DNA of 64,000 nucleotides from Cystobacter ferrugineus. Its GTDB lineage: Bacteria > Myxococcota > Myxococcia > Myxococcales > Myxococcaceae. The translations under genes were made by a program, and so were the position numbers. The stretch spans positions 547,079 through 611,078 of the forward strand of contig NZ_MPIN01000001.1 in the NCBI RefSeq assembly GCF_001887355.1, given 5' to 3'. A model generated the notes under the pieces. That model ran no database searches and was not told where the DNA came from. It saw only the letters and a list, made by a program, of their open reading frames with translations. The number at the start of each line of letters is the position of its first letter. Within the stretch, counting starts at the first letter, position 1. Below are positions 8,995 to 16,852 of this stretch, piece by piece.

Positions 8995-11991
8995 TCAGGG
9001 GGCCGCGCAGACGCTGCGGTAGCGCACCTCGATGGTCTGCCCCGTCACCGGCACCGCTCCGTCCTTGAAGACGAGGGTGTTGTGCTTCGTGTCATAGGTC
9101 CACTTGTCCACACCCACCGTCGTGCCGCCCACGCGCACGGACATCTCCGCCAGGCCGTTGGGCATGGCCGTCAGGGGGAAGTCCGCCTGGGGGCCCCCGG
9201 CGCGCTGGAGCAGGTTGTCCAGGAAGGGGCCGTAGTCGCTCTGGCAGATGGAGTCCACCGCGCCGCCGGTGCGCTGGGCGACGGTGGAGAAGCGCGTACC
9301 CGGCCCGCCCGCGGTGGTGCAGCGCGCGTCGGTGGGCACCAGGGCGTACATCTGGCTGCGGTGCGCCATGCCCGTGCCCTTGAGGGCCTGGAGGAACTGC
9401 ACGTAGCTCTCCGGGTCGAAGCCCGAGTGGTCGTCCTCGTCGGACACCACCACCACCGCCAGCCGGGCCGTGGCGCGCAGGAAGCCCAGGTTGCCGTCGT
9501 TGGGCAGCGGGGTGCGCGGATCATCCGCGCTGGTGGCCAGGGGCGAGGACAGGCCCTGGCGCATCGTCTCCAGGCCCTGCACCAGGTTGTGGCACAGCCC
9601 CAGCGCGTCGATGTTGGCCTGCACTCCCTGGGCCGCCGTGGCCGAGCTGCTCGAGAGCGTGCGCGGGAGGCTGCCATCCGCCGGCACGAGCCGTCCCGCG
9701 TCACCGCCCGCCGTGGCGTTGGCGCACGCCGGCGAGCGCGTGCTCAGGCCCGTGCTGGTGACGCCGATGCGCACGTCCACGCCCGCCTGCCGCGCCCGCT
9801 CGAGCCACCCGGGCATGGCCGCCTTCAGCCGCGCCTGGAAGTCCTGCATGGTGGTGGTGTTGCTCACCACGAAGAGCACGTCGAGCTGGCTGTCGGTGCC
9901 CTGGATGAAGCGGTCGAGCTGCAGGCCCTCGTGGTTCGTCTCCGCCAGCAGGGGAATCATCAGCGGCGTGGGCTCGGCCTGCTCCTTCACGAAGAAGGGG
10001 CTGTAGTGCTGGCCGAGCACGTTGCGCGCATAGGAGAACTCCAGCTCGAAGCCCTCGCCGGGCGCGAGCGTGCGCGGCAGGGTGAGGGGCGAGAGGAGCT
10101 GGTACTGGTCGCTCGTGCCCGCGCCGATGCGCGTCTCCGTCACGGACACCGGTGTGGCGCACTGGTTGGAGACGAGCGTGCGCCGGGGCGTCGTCGCGCA
10201 GTCGTAGCGGATGGGCCCGAAGTCCACGAAGGCCGGCGCCGCCACCAGGCAGCTCGCGCGAGACGTGCCGCGCAGGGGCAGCGTCACCGTGGGGTTGGCC
10301 GGATCGTTCACCGTGAGCTTGAGCTCGCCCACGTAGTCGCCCGCCGCGGGCGGACGGAAGGACACCATGGCGCTGAAGGCCGTGTCGAAGGGCACCACCC
10401 CGCCGACGATCTTCCCGCCCGGCATGGTGAAGGCGCCGCCCGCGTCGTTGGAGATGTGGATGTCCTTCACCGCGCACTCGGCCCGGCCCGCGTTGTCGAA
10501 GCGGAAGCCCAGCACCGCGCCGCGGCCCGGCTCCAGGTTGCCGAAGTCCATCTCCGGTTGGGGCTTGAGCGTGAAGACGCACGCGCCCGTCTCCCGTGCG
10601 CTGCCCGTCAGCAGGATGGTGCGCTCGGGGTTGAACAGGTCATCCGACACGAGCACCAGCGAGGCCCGCCAGGCGCCGGGCGCCTTGGGCTCGTAGTACA
10701 CCGTCAGGTCCAACGCGTCCGTGCCCGGCGCGATGGGCAGGTCTTCCGCCTCCAGCGCGGGCCAGGCGCTGCCCGGCTTCCAGGGCTGGGGCGCCTTGCC
10801 TCGCTGGATGACGTCCACCGAGAAGTGCTCCACGTTCCCGGTGGCCTTCACCCCGCGGAAGTACAGGTTGCCCGTGGTGCCCGCGTTGGTGATGCGGATC
10901 GTCTTGCCCACCTTGCCGCCCGCGGGCAGCTCGCCGAAGTCCAGCGCCAGCGGGGCCACCGCCAGCGTGGGCCGGCCTCCGCGCGCGTCCAGCGCCACCT
11001 CGGCCGTGCGCGGCTTGTCCGACTGGTAGCCCACCGTCAGCTTGCCCGTGTTGGGCCCGGAGAAGCGCGCCGCGAACTGCATGGGGAGCTGCACCACCTC
11101 GCCCGGCTTCACCTCCGTGGCCGTCATGGCATTGAGCGGCGTGAAGGCGGGGTCGCTCGTGTTGAGCGCCTGGATGGTGACGGGCCGCCACGTGATGTTG
11201 CGCGCCCGCGTGAAGGAGCGCGTGGTCTCGTGCACGGGAATCGAGTCGAAGGGCACCGGCGCCGGATCGAACTCGAAGGCGCTCGCCACCGAGCGGCCCG
11301 TCAGCCCCGCGACCGTGGGCGTACACGCGGCGCACGGCCGCACCTCCACCTGCGCGCGCATCTGCCCCAGGTCGCGCGGGAAGTACTTCGTCTCGAGCTG
11401 GTACGTGGCCAGCGGCGGCACGGTGATGTTCTCCGCGCTGAAGGCCGCGGCGGCCTCGCCCTTCACCTCCACGCTCAGCGGCAGATCCACCGGGTTGATG
11501 ATGGTCAGCCGCAGCACGCGCTCGCTGTCCACCTCGAGCGTCTCGAAGTCGAGCACCTCGGGCTCCATGCGCACCGTCAGCGGCGCGCCCTGGCCCATGA
11601 CCCGCACCGTGTGCTCCTTGCCCGAGCTGGCGTCCGTCCGCACCTGGAACGAGGACTCGCTGCCCCCTTCCGCGAGCGGATGGAAGCGCACCTTCACCAG
11701 CTTCTCCTCCCCCGGCATCAGCCGCGCGTCCCCGTCGAAGGAGACCTCATAGGAGGGGTTGTCCCCGAGCTTCAGCGCCTCCAGCGCATGGAAGGGCACG
11801 TAGCCCACGTTGCGCAGGCGCACGACCTTCTCGCGCCACTCGCCGACCGGCACCTCGCCAAAATCGAGCGCGTTCGTATCCACCGCCGCCGTGGCCTGGA
11901 CCGCACGGGTCTCCCCCGTCTCGTGGCACGCCGCCAGGAGCCCCGCCAACAGCGACAACTTGATGAGCCGCCTACCGCCTCGCTCTTTCAT
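8995..11991 (-). CDS. Large lipoprotein with choice-of-anchor-D repeats and a vWA-like C-terminal domain
   Basis: About 998 residues with a lipoprotein signal (MKERGGRRLIKLSLLAGLL, lipobox LLAAC, Cys22). Several immunoglobulin-like modules of the choice-of-anchor-D/ASH type recur, each opened by a phrase like ALDFGEVPVGE, LDFETLEVDS, LDFGELPAGG or MDFGNLEPGR. After about residue 690 comes a von Willebrand A-like region starting LDVLFVVSNTTTMQDFQ and containing VVVVSDEDDHSGFD. Proteins of this layout are common in myxobacteria and are thought to be surface structural or adhesive proteins. A second ATG at 11994 is equally possible. The gene has no close operon partner. Confidence 0.78.
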   Translation of the reverse strand: MKERGGRRLIKLSLLAGLLAACHETGETRAVQATAAVDTNALDFGEVPVGEWREKVVRLRNVGYVPFHALEALKLGDNPSYEVSFDGDARLMPGEEKLVKVRFHPLAEGGSESSFQVRTDASSGKEHTVRVMGQGAPLTVRMEPEVLDFETLEVDSERVLRLTIINPVDLPLSVEVKGEAAAAFSAENITVPPLATYQLETKYFPRDLGQMRAQVEVRPCAACTPTVAGLTGRSVASAFEFDPAPVPFDSIPVHETTRSFTRARNITWRPVTIQALNTSDPAFTPLNAMTATEVKPGEVVQLPMQFAARFSGPNTGKLTVGYQSDKPRTAEVALDARGGRPTLAVAPLALDFGELPAGGKVGKTIRITNAGTTGNLYFRGVKATGNVEHFSVDVIQRGKAPQPWKPGSAWPALEAEDLPIAPGTDALDLTVYYEPKAPGAWRASLVLVSDDLFNPERTILLTGSARETGACVFTLKPQPEMDFGNLEPGRGAVLGFRFDNAGRAECAVKDIHISNDAGGAFTMPGGKIVGGVVPFDTAFSAMVSFRPPAAGDYVGELKLTVNDPANPTVTLPLRGTSRASCLVAAPAFVDFGPIRYDCATTPRRTLVSNQCATPVSVTETRIGAGTSDQYQLLSPLTLPRTLAPGEGFELEFSYARNVLGQHYSPFFVKEQAEPTPLMIPLLAETNHEGLQLDRFIQGTDSQLDVLFVVSNTTTMQDFQARLKAAMPGWLERARQAGVDVRIGVTSTGLSTRSPACANATAGGDAGRLVPADGSLPRTLSSSSATAAQGVQANIDALGLCHNLVQGLETMRQGLSSPLATSADDPRTPLPNDGNLGFLRATARLAVVVVSDEDDHSGFDPESYVQFLQALKGTGMAHRSQMYALVPTDARCTTAGGPGTRFSTVAQRTGGAVDSICQSDYGPFLDNLLQRAGGPQADFPLTAMPNGLAEMSVRVGGTTVGVDKWTYDTKHNTLVFKDGAVPVTGQTIEVRYRSVCAAP

Positions 11992-12195
11992 CATCACCCG
12001 TCCCCGCCTCGCACCCAACTCTTCCAGCGCTCCCATCAATTTGCGTACCAAGCCCTCGGATCAGACACGGATGAGGAATTCCGGGGGGTTGTGGGCGAAA
12101 AGGGAGGTGTAGGTGTTGGACCCACGGAAAGGGTTTGCCCTGGGGGGTGAACGAGTTTTCACCCTTGGCCGGGGGGGAGGTGGGAAACCGGCGCC

Positions 12196-13050
12196 TCAGG
12201 GAGGGATGAAGTCCACCAGGGCACGGGCCACGGCCTCGGGTGAGTCCATGTGGACGTGGTGGCCACCGGGGATTTCCTGGGGAGGCCGGGCGAGGCGCAG
12301 GGCGTCGAGGCGCACGCGGGTGCGCTCCTCGTCGAAGCGCAAGCCCTGGGCACCGAGCAGCAGTTGCACCGGGCAGGAGACGGCGGCGCTCAGGGCGAGC
12401 CACTGGGCCTCATCGAAGGCCTGGGCGAAGCGGCGGCGGTGGGTGGGGTCGAACGTGAAGGAGACGCCGCCCTCCACGGGCTCGGTGCCATGGCGCGCCA
12501 GGTGGATGGCCACGGGGCCGGACAGGTCCGGGTTGCTCTCGCGCAGCCGCGCGGCGGCCGCCGCCACGTGGGGGTAGACCTTGCGGTGGGGTGGGCGCTC
12601 CAGGTCCTCCAGGAAGCCGCGCAGGCGGGACACGGCCTTGTCGGGCGGGCCCGCCTGGGGGCCGAGGCTCTCGATGAGGGTGAGGCTGCGCACGCGCTCG
12701 GGGCGCGCGGCGGCATACGCCGTGGCGATGATGCCTCCGAGCGAGTGGCCGACGAAGTGCGCCGCCTCCAGCCCGGTGGCGCGCAGCACGGCCTCCACGT
12801 CCACGAGGTGGTCGCCGAACTGATAGCTGGCGGGGCGCGGCAGCCACGCGCTGCGGCCCATTCCACGCAGGTCGAACAGCACCAGCCGCCAGGTGTCCGG
12901 CAGGTGCTCGGCGAGGAAGTCGAAGCTGTGCGCGTGGTCCAACCAGCCGTGCAGGAAGAGGACGGCGGGTGAGCCCGAGGCGTTGCGCTGGCTCGCGTGG
13001 AGGGCGAGCCCGTGGGCATCGACGATCAACGGCTCGAAGGCGGAAGGCAA
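12196..13050 (-). CDS. Alpha/beta-hydrolase fold protein
   Basis: A 284-residue alpha/beta hydrolase. The oxyanion motif is LFLHGWLDHAHSFD, the nucleophile elbow is VGHSLGG (catalytic Ser), and the last catalytic His is in IPGGHHVHMDSPEAVA. The substrate is unknown; it resembles soluble-epoxide-hydrolase/MhpC-like members. I place the start at TTG 13050, where AGGAG lies 9 nt upstream and conserved sequence begins (LPSAFEPLIVDAHG). A longer frame reaching 13131 would run into the decayed SDR gene on the other strand. Confidence 0.8.
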   Translation of the reverse strand: MPSAFEPLIVDAHGLALHASQRNASGSPAVLFLHGWLDHAHSFDFLAEHLPDTWRLVLFDLRGMGRSAWLPRPASYQFGDHLVDVEAVLRATGLEAAHFVGHSLGGIIATAYAAARPERVRSLTLIESLGPQAGPPDKAVSRLRGFLEDLERPPHRKVYPHVAAAAARLRESNPDLSGPVAIHLARHGTEPVEGGVSFTFDPTHRRRFAQAFDEAQWLALSAAVSCPVQLLLGAQGLRFDEERTRVRLDALRLARPPQEIPGGHHVHMDSPEAVARALVDFIPP

Positions 13051-13129
13051 GGCAGCGGACTCCTGGTGTACGCGCGGGGGGCGGCAGCCTATCAGGTGGG
13101 CTCCGGATGTCCGGTGGCTTGTGTCCTCC

Positions 13130-13614
13130 ATCGGGAGTCGCGCCACTCTGCCCGGCGTGTACGCGTCGCTGTGCAAGGCGCTCGGCGTGCCGCTGCGCTC
13201 GCGACGCTGCTGGCCAAGGCCATGGAATGGGCGGCGCTCAACGAGGCGTGTTACGGGGAGATCTTCAACATCACCAACGGAGACGTCTTCCGCTGGAGCC
13301 AGGTCTTCCCGAGGCTCGCCCACGCGTTTTGGATTCGATGCGTGGAGCCGCAGACCTTCTCACTCACCGAGGCGATGCGGGACAAGCACGCCGTGTGGGA
13401 GGGCCTGGTGCGCGGGCATGGGCTCGTGCCGCATTCCCTCCAGGCCCTGGCCAACTGGGCGTTCGGTGACTTCATCTTCAACGTCGAGTCGGATGCCTTC
13501 TTCGACGTGAACAAGGCGCGCCGCTTCGGCTTCCACGAGATGCACCTCGACAGCGTCGAGGAGACGGTGAAGCTGATGGACCGCCTGATGACGCTCGAGT
13601 TGCTGCCAGCCTGA
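13130..13614 (+). pseudogene. Remnant of an SDR-family (PRISE/progesterone 5-beta-reductase-like) gene
   Basis: Only the C-terminal third of an SDR protein is recognisable. One frame gives LPGVYASLCKALGVPLR (about 13147-13197) and a second frame continues LLAKAMEWAALNEACYGEIF, ending at TGA 13614. In intact relatives roughly 15-20 residues (an FPG... stretch) join these two phrases, so an internal deletion with a frame change has occurred at about 13198. The Rossmann-fold N-terminus is absent. No start codon or ribosome binding site serves the remaining frame. The 5' boundary is approximate. Confidence 0.6.
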
Positions 13615-13643
13615 GTCCGGATGGACCCGGCCTGGGGGCGGCC

Positions 13644-13817
13644 TCAGGCCGTGGGCTGGCTGGGCTGCTCCGTCGGGGCCGAGAGCACCAGCGCGAGCTG
13701 CCGCGCCTGTCCCTCGGTGCTGCAGCGGTACTCCTGCACCTTGCCACTGGTGGTGTGCAGGCGCAGCACCCAGATGTCCGCTTCCTTCGACACGACCGAA
13801 CGAGCATTCGACGACAT
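13644..13817 (-). CDS. Small conserved-looking protein, 57 residues
   Basis: A short gene with ATG at 13817 preceded by GGGGGAAG. The peptide begins MSSNARSVVSKEADIWVLRL, has the central phrase KVQEYRCSTEGQARQLALVL, and ends in a Pro/Gln-rich tail. It is charged, with no signal or membrane span, and would fold as a small beta-beta-alpha unit. I do not recognise the family. Strong G/C third positions, a good ribosome binding site and no competing gene on the other strand support it. It is convergent with the SDR remnant. Confidence 0.55.
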   Translation of the reverse strand: MSSNARSVVSKEADIWVLRLHTTSGKVQEYRCSTEGQARQLALVLSAPTEQPSQPTA

Positions 13818-14085
13818 GGTCTTCCCCCGTGTTTACGACCTTCGCTCGTCCTGCTCTCAAGCAGTTCCCATGCCATGCCCGGCCTTTGCCATTACCCAAT
13901 GAATCCAGGGATTTGACCTTTGCCCATGACTCCAGGGGTGACGCTTTTTGGCAAGGGTGGGTCAAAACGTACAAGTCACTTCATCGTTTCGTGGAATGGG
14001 TGTGAAACAGGAATTCATTGTTTTCATGGAGTGGACAGTTCAAGATGGGATGAATCTTTCCACTCCGATGACGCGAGGACCGTCC

Positions 14086-14508
14086 ATGAAAGCCACCCCT
14101 CTGCTGGCCGCGCTGTCCGTGCTGTGCACCCCCGCCCTGGCGTGGAGCAACCCGACGCACAACGTCATGTCGAACCGGGGCCTCTACGTGAGCGAGCCGG
14201 GCGCGGTTTCCCAGAACGTGACCTCCGCCGACATGACCTTCGTGTGGACCGAGGGCACCACCTTCGCGTTTGGCCTGGCCAAGGCCTGGGTCGCCACGGG
14301 GGATGCCTATGAGTTCCAGCTCGTCTCCGTGACGGCCCCCACGACGGCCACGCAGATCCAGGGGCTGTGGAACATCAGCAAGAACGGGGCGCTGCTGTGC
14401 TCGAGCTGCGCGGGACAGGTCTACGGCTTCTCCGGCTCCTTCAAGTTCTACACCGTCGACAGTGGCTATCACTTCAGTGGCTTCATCACGAGCCGTTACG
14501 ACTACTGA
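14086..14508 (+). CDS. Small secreted protein, tandem copy 1
   Basis: A 140-residue exported protein. The signal peptide MKATPLLAALSVLCTPALAWS is followed by a mature part with a conserved RGLYVSEPGA phrase, LVSVTA, a central paired-cysteine element ALLCSSCAGQVYG and the C-terminus HFSGFITSRYDY. The two cysteines are spaced CxxC and could form a disulfide or bind metal. The family is not recognised. ATG 14086 has GAGGA upstream. The next gene is a clear paralog with the same layout, 70 bp downstream. Confidence 0.75.
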   Translation: MKATPLLAALSVLCTPALAWSNPTHNVMSNRGLYVSEPGAVSQNVTSADMTFVWTEGTTFAFGLAKAWVATGDAYEFQLVSVTAPTTATQIQGLWNISKNGALLCSSCAGQVYGFSGSFKFYTVDSGYHFSGFITSRYDY

Positions 14509-14578
14509 GCACGGCCGCCTGGAGCGTCAGACTCCCTCGGTAGATTGAGCTTCCACCCCGACGAAGAGAGGTCTCTCC

Positions 14579-15010
14579 ATGAAAGCCACCCATCTGCTGA
14601 CCGCGTTGTCCGTGCTGTGCCCCGCCCTGGCGTGGAGCCTGCCGGTGCACAGCGTCTGGTCGAACCAGGGCCTCTACGTGAGCGAGCCGGGGGCTTCCGC
14701 CACCCCGAGCTCCGCCAAATCCACCTTCAACTGGCAGGAGGCCAACTCCGCCTCCGCGTTCCTCAACGCCCAGGCCACCACCCCCGCGGGTGTTCGCTAC
14801 GAGTTCTCGCTCGTCTCCGTGTCGGGCGACCCGTCGGCCGATGTGGTCCGGGGCCTGTGGAATGTCACCCGGAACGGCGCTCCGTTGTGCACGATGTGCG
14901 CGGGCTCGGCCTACGGGCTCAGCCAGGCGCCGGGCGCCTACTTCAAAATCTACGTCGACGGTGAGCGCTACCACCTGAGCGGTTACATCACGAACCGCTA
15001 CGATTACTGA
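14579..15010 (+). CDS. Small secreted protein, tandem copy 2
   Basis: A 143-residue paralog of the preceding gene, sharing the signal MKATHLLTALSVLCPALAWS, the phrases QGLYVSEPGA, SLVSVSG and GLWNVTRNGAPLC, the CxxC element (LCTMCAGSAYG), and the same end (HLSGYITNRYDY). Homology also extends into the leader (GTCTCTCCATGAAAGCCACC against GACCGTCCATGAAAGCCACC), showing a local tandem duplication. AGAGAGG precedes the start. Transcription probably ends at the hairpin at 15023-15062. Confidence 0.75.
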   Translation: MKATHLLTALSVLCPALAWSLPVHSVWSNQGLYVSEPGASATPSSAKSTFNWQEANSASAFLNAQATTPAGVRYEFSLVSVSGDPSADVVRGLWNVTRNGAPLCTMCAGSAYGLSQAPGAYFKIYVDGERYHLSGYITNRYDY

Positions 15011-15022
15011 GCACGGGCACGC

Positions 15023-15062
15023 GGTCTCTCGCGCGGCTCGCCGTCCCCGCGCGATCGAGACC
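15023..15062 (+). terminator. Strong hairpin between tandem secreted genes and the symporter start
   Basis: GGTCTC-TCGCGCGG pairs with CCGCGCGA-tc-GAGACC, a 14-bp stem with a 2-nt bulge and a 10-nt loop. It begins 13 nt after the stop of the second secreted-protein gene and ends one base before the ATG of the next gene. It could terminate the upstream transcript or cover the ribosome binding site of the downstream gene. There is no T-tract. Confidence 0.5.
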
Positions 15063-15063
15063 C

Positions 15064-16056
15064 ATGTCCCTCCTGTCCCGAGTCCGACCCGATTCCTTCA
15101 CCCTGGCGCTGGCCGGGACCGTGGTGCTGGCGACCCTGCTGCCCCTGCGGGGTCCCGCGGTTCCCCTGTTCGACGCGGTGACGAACGCGGCCATCGCGCT
15201 GCTGTTCTTCCTGCATGGCGCCCGCCTGTCGCGCGAGGCCGTCCTCCAGGGCGCGGCGAACTGGAGGCTGCACCTGGTGGTGCTGGCCTCCACCTTCGTG
15301 CTCTTTCCCCTGCTCGGGCTGGCGCTGCGCTGGGGCTTGCGCGACTGGCTCGCGCCCGAACTCGGGCTGGGCGTGCTGTTCCTGTGCCTCTTGCCCTCGA
15401 CGGTGCAGTCCTCCATCGCCTTCACCTCCCTGGCGCGCGGCAACGTGGCGGCGGCGGTGTGCAGCGCTTCCGCCTCGAACCTGCTCGGAGTCGTCCTGAC
15501 GCCCGTGCTGGTGGGGCTCCTGTTGAATCAGCGCGGGGGCGGCATCTCCGGCGAGGCGGTGGGGGCCATCTTCGCCCAGCTCTTCGTGCCCTTCGTGACG
15601 GGACACCTGCTGCGCCCGTGGCTCGGCGCCTGGGTCGGGCGCCACCGCGCGGTGCTGGCGCTCGTCGACCGGGGCTCCATCCTGCTCGTGGTCTACACCG
15701 CGTTCAGCGAGGCGGTGGTCAACGGGCTCTGGTCCCAATTGGACGCGAGGGACCTCGGGGTGCTGGGGCTGGTCTGCGCGGTGCTGCTCGCGGCGGTGCT
15801 GGGGCTCACCACGTGGTTCAGCCGGCGGCTGGGCTTCTCGCGGGAGGATGAGATCGCCATCGTCTTCTGTGGCTCGAAGAAGAGCCTGGCCAGCGGTGTG
15901 CCCATGGCGGGCGTGCTCTTCCCCCCGGCCACGGTGGGGGCCCTGGTGCTGCCGCTGATGCTCTTCCACCAGCTCCAGCTCATGGTGTGCGCGGTGCTCG
16001 CGCGCCGCTATGCCCGGACGTGGTCTCGGGTGGCGTCCCAGGACATCTCCTCCTGA
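15064..16056 (+). CDS. Bile acid:sodium symporter family transporter (YfeH-like)
   Basis: A 330-residue integral membrane protein with about ten hydrophobic spans. It follows the SBF-like family: FDAVTNAAIALLFFLHGARLS, LFLCLLPSTVQSSIAFTSLARGN (the family's crossover motif) and EIAIVFCGSKKSLASGVPMAGVLF near the C-terminus. Homologs transport organic anions with sodium; the substrate here is unknown. The ATG at 15064 is the natural N-terminus, but its GAGA ribosome-binding element is inside the right arm of the hairpin ending at 15062, which suggests translation depends on opening that structure. Confidence 0.82.
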   Translation: MSLLSRVRPDSFTLALAGTVVLATLLPLRGPAVPLFDAVTNAAIALLFFLHGARLSREAVLQGAANWRLHLVVLASTFVLFPLLGLALRWGLRDWLAPELGLGVLFLCLLPSTVQSSIAFTSLARGNVAAAVCSASASNLLGVVLTPVLVGLLLNQRGGGISGEAVGAIFAQLFVPFVTGHLLRPWLGAWVGRHRAVLALVDRGSILLVVYTAFSEAVVNGLWSQLDARDLGVLGLVCAVLLAAVLGLTTWFSRRLGFSREDEIAIVFCGSKKSLASGVPMAGVLFPPATVGALVLPLMLFHQLQLMVCAVLARRYARTWSRVASQDISS

Positions 16057-16071
16057 CGCCTCGGGAGGGGG

Positions 16072-16764
16072 TCAGTTCAACCGTTCCCTGGGGGCGCACA
16101 GCCGCGCGCTGAGCGTGGCCACGGGCGTCTCCCAATGGTTCTCGAACGGGAAGCCGAGGAACTGCGGGGATGCGCGGCCCCGGCGGTACGCGGCCCGCAC
16201 CCGCCGCAGGTACTCGGACCGCCCGACGCCGGACTGCGGCGCCTTGAGGTGTTCGAACGAGCTGAACAGCAGGATGAACGCCGCGGTCCGGATTCCCAGG
16301 TTGCCCAGGGCGTACGCCTGCAGCTCCATCTCGCCCATCACGTCCGTGGCGTAGCCCGTCAGCACGTGCAACAGGTCATGCGTCTCGCGGTAGCGCTTGC
16401 CAATGAAGTCGATGTCGTTCTTGAGCTCGAGCGTCGTCTCGAAGGGGAAGATCTTGTTGTCGCGGAAGTAGCGCGCGAACTCGTGGCCGAGCGTGCCCTC
16501 GGGCAGGCGCTCGAGCGCGGCCAGATCCAGTTCCTTGCCCTGCAGGGAAGGGCGTTTGGACAGCAGGTGGCGCCCGTCCTCGCTGCGCTGGAGCTGCTGG
16601 ACGAGCGAGGCGTAGACGTTGAGGTCCAGGCAGATGTTGATCAGCTGGCCGCAGGTGGGATTCGCCGGGTCGTTCTTGAGCACCTCCAGGCACTGGCGCG
16701 CCACGCGCATGCGGGTGAACAGGGAGGCGTTGTCGGGCAGGGACAGGGTCTGGGTATCGCTCAT
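16072..16764 (-). CDS. Coq4-like protein, copy 1
   Basis: A 230-residue protein of the Coq4 family. The metal-binding signature H-D-x2-H-x11-E is intact (His129, Asp130, His133, Glu145) in RETHDLLHVLTGY followed by DVMGEMELQAYALGNLG. Eukaryotic Coq4 acts at C1 of the ubiquinone ring. Myxobacteria are known for menaquinone, so a different, possibly secondary-metabolic, substrate is likely. A close paralog lies at 30142-30828 next to two P450 genes. The ATG at 16764 follows a promoter with two imperfect palindromes. Confidence 0.72.
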   Translation of the reverse strand: MSDTQTLSLPDNASLFTRMRVARQCLEVLKNDPANPTCGQLINICLDLNVYASLVQQLQRSEDGRHLLSKRPSLQGKELDLAALERLPEGTLGHEFARYFRDNKIFPFETTLELKNDIDFIGKRYRETHDLLHVLTGYATDVMGEMELQAYALGNLGIRTAAFILLFSSFEHLKAPQSGVGRSEYLRRVRAAYRRGRASPQFLGFPFENHWETPVATLSARLCAPRERLN

Positions 16765-16779
16765 GGCGGGTGGGCTCGC

Positions 16780-16845
16780 ATGTAAACGACCGTGTACATT
16801 CCGCATATAACCCAATCGCCACCGTAAGTAAACCACGGTGTACAT
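16780..16845 (-). promoter_or_regulatory. Promoter and two tandem 20-bp palindromes upstream of coq4-like copy 1
   Basis: Read on +, ATGTAAAC-GACC-GTGTACAT lies at 16780-16799 and AAGTAAAC-CACG-GTGTACAT at 16826-16845, 46 bp apart, so both face the same side of the helix only approximately. On the minus strand a -35 like TTTACT and a -10 TTATAT, 16 bp apart, lie between and inside these sites. They look like repressor operators of the TetR/MarR type. The 11-bp AAGTAAACCAC recurs before the marR gene. Confidence 0.5.
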
Positions 16846-16852
16846 ATCCGGC

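Noticed and set aside
9082..12150. Open frame of over 1000 codons on the plus strand opposite the anchor-D lipoprotein
   Set aside because: It is rich in His, Arg, Gly and Gln with no motifs, typical of a shadow of a G/C-rich gene; the minus strand has a signal peptide and repeated domains.
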